24,946 nucleotides of DNA from Pseudomonadota bacterium (lineage in GTDB: Bacteria > Pseudomonadota > Gammaproteobacteria > Xanthomonadales > Xanthomonadaceae). The stretch lies in the NCBI GenBank assembly GCA_023430045.1, contig JAEZCF010000061.1, positions 1 to 24,946 of the forward strand, written 5' to 3'. Both the position numbers and the translations under genes were made by a program. Below the pieces are notes generated by a model. That model searched no databases. It was not told the DNA's origin and was given only the letters and a program-made list of their open reading frames with translations. Shown piece by piece: positions 12,348-18,800 of this stretch (position 1 is the first letter of the stretch; every line of letters begins with the position of its first letter).

Positions 12348-14729
12348 ATGACCCGCAAGACCAGCCAGCTCGCCGCCGCCGTTGCCGTCGTGCTCGGCGT
12401 TTCCAGCGTCGCCGCCCATGCGCAGACCGCCAACACCCTCGACACCGTCATCGTCACCGGCACCCGCGTGGCCGATCGCACCGTGGCTGAATCGCAGTCA
12501 CCGATCGACATCATCACGCCCGAAGCCCTGCAGTCCACCGGCACGTCCGAACTGGCCACAGCGCTTTCGCGCGCCCTGCCCTCGCTGAATTTTCCGCGCC
12601 CTGCACTGACCGACGGCACCAGCGGGATCCGGCCGGCGCAGCTGCGCGGTCTCTCCCCGGACCAGGTGCTGGTGCTGGTGGACGGCAAGCGCCGCCACAC
12701 GTCGGCGATGATCAACGTCAACGGCAGTATCGGCCGCGGCTCGTCGGCGGTGGACATCAACGCCATTCCGATCGCCGCCATCGAACGCGTGGAAGTGCTG
12801 CGCGATGGCGCCTCGGCACAGTATGGTTCGGACGCCATCGCCGGTGTGGTCAACATCGTGCTCAAGGGCAGCGGCAGTGGTGGCAGCCTGGCGGTGGACC
12901 ACGGCCAGTATTCGGCCGGCGATGGCAACAAGGACCAGATCTCCGGCGACGCCGGCTTCACCTTCGGCGACGGCCGCGGCCAGCTGCATGTGGCCGGCCA
13001 GTACAGCCAGCAGGATGAAAGCAACCGTGCCGGCCCCTACCAGGGCACCACGCCGGATACCGGCAACTTCCCGGGCATCGGCGAGAAGACCTTCGTGGTC
13101 GGCGACCCGCAGGTGGATGCAGGCGCCGCGTCGGCAAATGCCAGCTTCGCCTTCAGCGACAACGTCACCGGCTACGCCAACGCGCTGCTGAGCAACCGCG
13201 ATATCACCTCGTTCGCCTTCTATCGCTCACCGAACCACAACGGCGAAACGGCGCTGCTGGCACAGACCTACCCGGACGGCTACGTGCCCCGGATCAACCA
13301 GTATTCCAAGGACCGTTCGATCGTGGCGGGGGTGAAGGGCAATACCGCGGGCGGCTGGACTTGGGACCTCAGCGCCAACCATGGCGAGAACACCCTGGAT
13401 TTCCACACGCGCAACACCATCAACTACAGCCTGGGCGTGAACAGCCCGGATGCCTTTTACGATGGCACGCTGAAGTACACGCAGGACATCTTCAATGCCG
13501 ATTTCACCAAGTCGCTGGACTGGGGCCTGGCCTACCCGGTCACCCTGTCCCTTGGTGGCGAATACCGACGTGAAAAGTGGCAGCAGGAGGCCGGGGAGCC
13601 GGACTCCTACACGGGTACCGGCGCGCAGGGCTTCGGCGGCTTCACCCCGACCAACGAAGTACATGCCGACCGCCATAACTACGCCGTGTATGCGGGTCTG
13701 GAAGCGGACCTGACGGACAGATTCTCCGCCGGCATCACCGGCCGCTACGAGGACTACTCGGACTTCGGCGACAAGTTCTCCGGCAAGCTGTCGGCACGTT
13801 ACGCCTTCACCGACAAGGTCGCGTTGCGGGCCACCGCGTCCAGCGGTTTCCGCGCTCCGTCGCTGGCCCAGCAGAGCTACCAGGCGGTCACCAGCACCAT
13901 CGTCAACGGCGCCTTCGTGGAACGCGGCACGTTCCCGGCCGCCAGCGCGGCGGCGCAGGCACTGGGGTCGGCGCCGCTGAAAGCCGAAACGTCCACCTCC
14001 TACAGCGTAGGCCTGGTACTGCAGCCGGTGGATCGCCTGTACCTGACCGTGGACGCTTACCAGATCGATATCGACGACCGCATCGCGCTGTCGTCCAACA
14101 TCACCACCACCGGCAACACCGCCGTGGCCGATCTGCTGGCGGGCCTCGGCCTGCCGCAGGTTACGGCGTTCTCGTACTTCACCAATGGCCTGGATACCCG
14201 CACGCGCGGTGTCGACGCGGTGGCCAGCTACACCGTGGCGTTCAGCGCCAGCAGCCTGGAGCTGACCGCTGCCTACAGCTACAACGACACCGAGGTGAAG
14301 AAGGCCAGCGGTTCGCCGGCGGTATTCGAAGGCCTGGGGATCAGCCAGTCGCTGATCGGCAGGGACGAGATCGGCCGCATCGAGGACAGCTTCCCGCGCG
14401 ACAAGGCGATCCTGAGCGGCACGTGGCGTTCGGACCAGTGGGAACTGGGCCTGGCGGCCACCCGCTACGGCAGCTTCACCGTTCGCAACTCCGCCACCGC
14501 CAGCCGCGACCAGACCTACGACGCGAAGTGGGTGCTGGATGCCTCGGCCAGCTACAAGCCCAGCGAGAACTGGACCCTGACCGTGGGTGCTGACAACGTT
14601 CTGGACGAATACCCGGACCGCACCACGGACCTGCAGAACTCCACCTGGGGCATGCTGCCGTACAGCAACTACTCGCCGTTCGGCTTCAACGGCGCCTATG
14701 TCTACGGGCGCATCCGCTACACCTGGTAA
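12348..14729 (+). CDS. TonB-dependent outer-membrane receptor
   Basis: A 793-residue protein with a Sec signal peptide (MTRKTSQLAAAVAVVLGVSSVAAHA). A TonB-box-like DTVIVTG comes right after. The plug domain spans about 40-165, with SPIDIITPEALQSTG, QVLVLVDGKRRH, RVEVLRDGASAQYGSDAIAGVVNIVLK. A 22-strand-type barrel follows, with alternating strands such as YAVYAGLEADLTDRFSAGITGRYEDY and FRAPSLAQQSYQ. The C-terminus ends in an aromatic (YGRIRYTW), as outer-membrane barrels do. It takes up a large ligand using TonB-ExbBD energy; the plug style (GxSPDQVLVLVDGKRRHTS) is common in Xanthomonadaceae receptors of unknown substrate. No linked transport or catabolic gene reveals the ligand. Start 12348 was preferred over ATG 12309 because it has GGAG upstream and a clean signal peptide. 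Confidence 0.92.
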   Translation: MTRKTSQLAAAVAVVLGVSSVAAHAQTANTLDTVIVTGTRVADRTVAESQSPIDIITPEALQSTGTSELATALSRALPSLNFPRPALTDGTSGIRPAQLRGLSPDQVLVLVDGKRRHTSAMINVNGSIGRGSSAVDINAIPIAAIERVEVLRDGASAQYGSDAIAGVVNIVLKGSGSGGSLAVDHGQYSAGDGNKDQISGDAGFTFGDGRGQLHVAGQYSQQDESNRAGPYQGTTPDTGNFPGIGEKTFVVGDPQVDAGAASANASFAFSDNVTGYANALLSNRDITSFAFYRSPNHNGETALLAQTYPDGYVPRINQYSKDRSIVAGVKGNTAGGWTWDLSANHGENTLDFHTRNTINYSLGVNSPDAFYDGTLKYTQDIFNADFTKSLDWGLAYPVTLSLGGEYRREKWQQEAGEPDSYTGTGAQGFGGFTPTNEVHADRHNYAVYAGLEADLTDRFSAGITGRYEDYSDFGDKFSGKLSARYAFTDKVALRATASSGFRAPSLAQQSYQAVTSTIVNGAFVERGTFPAASAAAQALGSAPLKAETSTSYSVGLVLQPVDRLYLTVDAYQIDIDDRIALSSNITTTGNTAVADLLAGLGLPQVTAFSYFTNGLDTRTRGVDAVASYTVAFSASSLELTAAYSYNDTEVKKASGSPAVFEGLGISQSLIGRDEIGRIEDSFPRDKAILSGTWRSDQWELGLAATRYGSFTVRNSATASRDQTYDAKWVLDASASYKPSENWTLTVGADNVLDEYPDRTTDLQNSTWGMLPYSNYSPFGFNGAYVYGRIRYTW

Positions 14730-14732
14730 CCG

Positions 14733-14788
14733 GCAAAGAGGGGGACGGAGGTGGTTAATTCCAATTAACCACCTCCGTCCCCGTTTGC
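14733..14788. repeat. 20-bp perfect hairpin with extended base, likely terminator
   Basis: Arms 14741-14760 (GGGGACGGAGG... ending TTAATT) and 14763-14782 are exact reverse complements around CC. Outside a small asymmetric bulge (GAG on the left, G on the right) the pairing resumes with GCAAA (14733-14737) and TTTGC (14784-14788), for 25 pairs in all. It starts three bases after the receptor stop and ends 57 bases before the ybaL start. Such GGGGACGG-type hairpins look like mobile intergenic palindromes, and a transcription-ending role is likely. The stem is unlike the SMAG elements. Confidence 0.75.
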
Positions 14789-14845
14789 TGTATCAGGCGC
14801 CATCGGTGAAAATCGGATCATCCCCCCGTTTCACTGCGAGCGCCG

Positions 14846-16546
14846 ATGCACCATGACACCGACCTGATCAACATCGTCGCCGTTGGCCTCGGGCTCGCCT
14901 TCATCTTCGGCGCGCTGGCCAACAAGCTGCGTTTGTCTCCACTGGTCGGTTACCTGGTCGCTGGCATCTGCGTAGGCCCGTTCACGCCCGGCTTCGTCGC
15001 CGACCAGGCGCTGGCCAACCAGCTGGCGGAACTCGGCGTGATGCTGCTGATGTTCGGCGTCGGCCTGCACTTCTCCCTGAAGGACCTGATGTCGGTCAAG
15101 GCCATCGCCATTCCGGGCGCCATCGGCCAGATCGCCGTCGCCACCCTGCTCGGCTGGGGCGTGGCCCATCTCATGGGCTGGTCCACGCTGCACGGGATCG
15201 TCTTCGGGTTCTCGCTGGCCACCGCCAGTACCGTGGTGCTGCTGCGCGCGATGGAAGAACGCCGCCTGCTGGAAACCATGCGCGGCAAGATCGCCGTCGG
15301 CTGGCTGATCGTCGAGGACCTGGCCTGCGTCCTGGCCCTGGTGATGATGCCGGTCCTGGCCGGCGTATTCGGTCCTGAAGCCGCCAAGGAAAACCACAGC
15401 GTCGGCAGCGTTCTGGCGCAGATCGGCTGGACCTTCGTGCAGCTCGGCCTGTTCGTGGCGGTGATGCTGGTGGTCGGCCGCCGGGTCATCCCGTGGATCC
15501 TGGAGCGCATCGCCGGCACCGGTTCGCGCGAGCTGTTCACCCTGGCCGTGCTGGCCATCGCGCTGGGCGTGGCGTTCGGCTCGGCGATGCTGTTCGGCGT
15601 CTCCTTCGCGCTGGGCGCGTTCTTCGCCGGCATGCTGCTCAACGAATCCGAACTGAGCCAGAAGGCCGCGCACGATTCACTGCCGCTGCGCGATGCGTTC
15701 GCCGTGCTGTTCTTCGTCTCGGTCGGCATGCTGTTCGATCCGAACATCCTGGTCGAGCATCCCTGGCAGGTGCTGGCCACGGTGCTGATCATCATGTTCG
15801 GCAAGTCGGCGGCCGCCTTCTTCATCGTGCGCGCGTTCGGACATCCCACCGCCACCGCCCTGACGATCTCCGCCAGCCTGGCGCAGATCGGCGAGTTCGC
15901 CTTCATCATCGCCGGGCTGGGCGTGGCCCTGCAGATCCTTCCCCCTACCGGACAGTCGCTGGTGCTGGCGGGTGCCCTGGTATCGATCATGCTCAATCCG
16001 GTGGTATTCGGACTGCTGGACCGCTGGCAGGCCAGACAGCTGGCGAATGCGCCACAGGTGCCCGAGCCGGCCGAAGCCACCGGCCCATCGCGTGACCTGG
16101 ACGACCACGCCATCGTCATCGGCTACGGCCGGGTGGGCAGCGAACTGGCCCACGTGCTGCGCGACCGCGGCGTGCCGGTGCTGGTGATCGATGACAACAA
16201 GGAACATGTGGAACGCGCGCATGCCGCCGGCATCGCCGCCATCCGCGGCAGTGCCGCCGCCGACAAGGTGCTGGCCGAAGCACATCCGGAACGGGCGAAG
16301 ATCGCCGTGCTGGCCATTCCGCAACCGCTGGAATCTGGTGAAGCGCTGGCCAAGCTGCGCGCGATCAACCCGACGCTGACCCTGCTCGCCCGCGCGCACA
16401 GCGATGCCGAAGTGAAGCATCTGCTGGAACATGGCGCCGACGGTACGGTGATGGCCGAACGCGAACTGGCGCATTCGCTGGCGGAAATGATCATGTCCAC
16501 ACCGCCTTACCGTTCGCTGGGACAGCACAGCATTCCGGTGGTCTGA
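14846..16546 (+). CDS. ybaL: CPA2 cation/proton antiporter with RCK domain, YbaL type
   Basis: A 566-residue inner-membrane protein. Residues 1 to ~395 form the Kef-type exchanger domain with about 12-13 helices. It includes LRLSPLVGYLVAGICVGPFTPG, ELGVMLLMFGVGLHFSLKDLM, GWLIVEDL with the membrane acidic residues, and LPLRDAFAVLFFVSVGMLFDP. Residues ~417-530 are a TrkA-N/RCK nucleotide-binding domain with G426-Y-G-R-V-G and an acidic second-strand end (VLVIDDN). It should exchange K+ (or Na+) for H+ under control of a nucleotide bound to the RCK domain. The sequence follows E. coli YbaL closely (NKLRxSPLVGYL, SLKDLMxVKAIAIPGAI, SVGMLFDPxIL). Its length and single RCK domain also fit YbaL; KefC carries an extra C-terminal extension. 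The ribosome binding site is weak (GCGAG). It stands alone between two palindromic elements. Confidence 0.93.
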   Translation: MHHDTDLINIVAVGLGLAFIFGALANKLRLSPLVGYLVAGICVGPFTPGFVADQALANQLAELGVMLLMFGVGLHFSLKDLMSVKAIAIPGAIGQIAVATLLGWGVAHLMGWSTLHGIVFGFSLATASTVVLLRAMEERRLLETMRGKIAVGWLIVEDLACVLALVMMPVLAGVFGPEAAKENHSVGSVLAQIGWTFVQLGLFVAVMLVVGRRVIPWILERIAGTGSRELFTLAVLAIALGVAFGSAMLFGVSFALGAFFAGMLLNESELSQKAAHDSLPLRDAFAVLFFVSVGMLFDPNILVEHPWQVLATVLIIMFGKSAAAFFIVRAFGHPTATALTISASLAQIGEFAFIIAGLGVALQILPPTGQSLVLAGALVSIMLNPVVFGLLDRWQARQLANAPQVPEPAEATGPSRDLDDHAIVIGYGRVGSELAHVLRDRGVPVLVIDDNKEHVERAHAAGIAAIRGSAAADKVLAEAHPERAKIAVLAIPQPLESGEALAKLRAINPTLTLLARAHSDAEVKHLLEHGADGTVMAERELAHSLAEMIMSTPPYRSLGQHSIPVV

Positions 16547-16601
16547 ACGCCGCATCCTGCCTGACCCGCCGGGGCGGTTGCACAATCCGGTTCGGACAAT
16601 G

Positions 16602-16631
16602 GTCCCCGGCCGGCCCGCACCGGCCGGGGAC
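16602..16631. terminator. 12-bp GC-rich hairpin after ybaL
   Basis: GTCCCCGGCCGG (16602-16613) and CCGGCCGGGGAC (16620-16631) are exact reverse complements around CCCGCA. It lies 55 bases after the ybaL stop, and a T-tract is absent. Position and strength make it the likely end of the ybaL transcript. Confidence 0.65.
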
Positions 16632-16867
16632 GGCCCTTGCCACGCCCTTGGAGAGGCAACTCACCGTAGCGCATTGCGCAGCGGGGCGGTGATGGCATGG
16701 CGCCATGAGCAACTGCTTATCGGGAATCAGCGAACGCCCCCCTTATCAGTTTCCGCTCATCCACACGGATCGTCGTATCCGACGCTTTCCGCGTATCCGT
16801 GAAACGCCGATAGTCGCCTCTTCCGCGAACGCCGGCCTCCGGCACCGCGTTGGCAACGGAGACCCGG
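16632..16867 (+). promoter_or_regulatory. upstream region of the two-peptidase operon
   Basis: About 235 bases before the M28 gene. It has a CATGGCGCCATG palindrome (16696-16707) and two CTTATC words (16718-16723 and 16742-16747). A nested structure follows: CACGGAT (16764-16770) pairs with ATCCGTG (16795-16801), and inside it CGTCG-TATC-CGACG (16771-16784) forms a second hairpin. CGTATCCG is directly repeated at 16774-16781 and 16792-16799. This dense symmetry could be an operator. I found no reliable -35/-10 pair and no credible ORF. GGAG (16858-16861) is the ribosome binding site of the next gene. Confidence 0.4.
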
Positions 16868-18784
16868 ATGCGCATGGATTCCACCCAGCAGGCCCGTGCG
16901 GCCCAAGGCAGGCATGAGCGTTCCGGCCACGCCAGCCACCCCTCCGCCCGTCAACGGCGGTACGCGCGTCTGGATGCCATCCCGCGACCTCTGCGCTTTG
17001 ACAGACCCGCCACGCTGCTGGTGGCTGCGCTGTTGCTGGTGGACCTGCGCAACGCGGCGACGAGCGCCAGCCCACCTGCGCCCGGCAGCCGTACGAGAGA
17101 TGACGGTGGCAGCGGGGCAGCCCTGCTCCACTCTGCGGTCGCTTCGCGCCATCACAGCCCCCATCCCGTGCCCTCGCTACTACCGGGGCAGCTGTCGTCA
17201 CTTGCCAATGGCGCGATCGCGCTCTGCGTTGCCTCACCACGCTTCTGCGCGACCGCGCTCGGCGCCACCGCGCTGCTGGGCACCACTGCCGTGCTCAGAG
17301 CCAGCCTGCCGGAGACCGCGCCATCGCGCACCCGGCCTGCGGCTCCCCCGCGTCCGCAGGAGCGGGACGTCCTGCTCGAGACGGTCCAACGCATTGGTGT
17401 ACAAGGGCGCAACGGGGCGCAACGCTCGCTCCAGGACGTCCTGCTGGATATCGCACGTGAATGCAGCGGGGATCGTCACTGCCGCGCGGAACGGATCAAC
17501 GCATTGCTGCAGACCTTGCCCGTTGCCAGCCTGGCAACGATCCAGCACATGGTGGATGCCACGGCGGACGATGCGTCAACCAGCTTTCCACCCGGCGCTG
17601 AGGCCATGCCAGTGGGCATGGGAGGGCTGGAAGCCCTGGCGGGCCTGCTGGCCGACCTCTATACACCCGACGTGGCCAGCTACCAGGATGATCTGGAAAC
17701 GATCGTCAGGGCAACCCGCGATGGCTGCGCCAACGAGGCTGATGCACGCCGTCTGGCAGCCATCCACATGCTGCTTGAGCGCGATGGTCACCTCGTCGTT
17801 ACGCAGCGGTTCAAGGCGCCGGTCTGGTACGACTCACCTGCCACGCAGGAAGCCACAAACCTGCTGGCAGGCACTGTGGACCCACATGATGCCAGTGAAC
17901 CCATACGCCGGTTGCTGCTGGTCGCCCACGGTGATGTGGCAGGCGTGGCGAACGGTTCGGACGGCGCCTACGACAACGCATCAGGCGTGGCAGCCGTGCT
18001 GCATGTACTGCGCCAGCTTGATCCGAGCACGTTCGCCGACGGCACCCGGGTCCAGGCCCTTGTCACCTCACTGGAAGAACGGCAGCTTCTGGGTAGCCGC
18101 GCCTTCCTCGCGCAATGTGCACAACTCGACGATTGCCCCACCCTGGTGATCAACCTCGACATGGTGGGTCGTGGCGGGCACAACTACGTGCTTTCCGGTT
18201 CTGACGTGCTGACCGGGCATTATTTCGCCGGCAAGCCGCCGATGAACCTGCAAGCTCCCCTGGTCAGCGCAGAGGAACAGGAAGCGGCCGGCATTCTGCG
18301 ATCACATTTCCACGCGCGCGGCTTTTCCCGCCAGCCTGCGGACGGCACTCTGCTGCTCACCTCCGACAATCTCAGTTTCCAGAACGCCTCCCTGCCCACC
18401 CTCGCCCTGGCGCAGATGAGCGCGACCGATGCCAGCGCCCTGCAGGACATTCAACAGGCGCGCATCGATTATCACCGCGCCCTGCATGCCGTCGACTGGG
18501 GGCGGCACGCTGATCATCACGAAGGCGTGATCACCCTGGCGCCGCACGATCTGGCGGAGTACCACCAGGCGCAGGGCCGCATCGACCAGCTGTGGGAACG
18601 CTATGAGCATCTGCGCCGTCAATCCGCACACACCTCGAGCCAGCTGATCCATACAGGTAACGACCGTCTGCATCGGGTCAATCCGAGGATGGCAGTGGAT
18701 TTCAGCAACGCCGTGGCAGCGTTCGTACGCGAGTGGGCTGCCGGGTCCGCCGCGGACGGCTCCACTCTTCCCCAAACTCTTTGA
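16868..18784 (+). CDS. M28-family zinc peptidase with unusual N-terminal extension
   Basis: A 638-residue protein. The catalytic part (about 340-545) has the M28 aminopeptidase pattern: H354-G-D, D369 in DNASGVA (metal bridge), E403 (general base) and E404 in EERQLLGS, D431 in NLDMVG, and H536 in YHRALH as likely last ligand. The expected reaction is removal of N-terminal residues from peptides with two zinc ions. Before this come ~150 residues not typical of the family: an Arg-rich leader of ~46 residues, a hydrophobic segment (ATLLVAALLLV, 48-58), then LPGQLSSLA (105-113), CVASPRFC (120-127) and a second hydrophobic stretch (to ~147). A helical linker (~150-340) with two further cysteines follows. 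The same N-terminal plan recurs in the next gene, 16 bases downstream. ATG 16868 has GGAG six bases upstream; a TTG at 16850 is in frame but less likely. Confidence 0.85.
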   Translation: MRMDSTQQARAAQGRHERSGHASHPSARQRRYARLDAIPRPLRFDRPATLLVAALLLVDLRNAATSASPPAPGSRTRDDGGSGAALLHSAVASRHHSPHPVPSLLPGQLSSLANGAIALCVASPRFCATALGATALLGTTAVLRASLPETAPSRTRPAAPPRPQERDVLLETVQRIGVQGRNGAQRSLQDVLLDIARECSGDRHCRAERINALLQTLPVASLATIQHMVDATADDASTSFPPGAEAMPVGMGGLEALAGLLADLYTPDVASYQDDLETIVRATRDGCANEADARRLAAIHMLLERDGHLVVTQRFKAPVWYDSPATQEATNLLAGTVDPHDASEPIRRLLLVAHGDVAGVANGSDGAYDNASGVAAVLHVLRQLDPSTFADGTRVQALVTSLEERQLLGSRAFLAQCAQLDDCPTLVINLDMVGRGGHNYVLSGSDVLTGHYFAGKPPMNLQAPLVSAEEQEAAGILRSHFHARGFSRQPADGTLLLTSDNLSFQNASLPTLALAQMSATDASALQDIQQARIDYHRALHAVDWGRHADHHEGVITLAPHDLAEYHQAQGRIDQLWERYEHLRRQSAHTSSQLIHTGNDRLHRVNPRMAVDFSNAVAAFVREWAAGSAADGSTLPQTL

Positions 18785-18800
18785 AGGCCAACCGCCGCCA

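Noticed and set aside
16850..16867. TTG start for the M28 protein at 16850
   Set aside because: It lacks a ribosome binding site, while ATG 16868 has GGAG six bases upstream.
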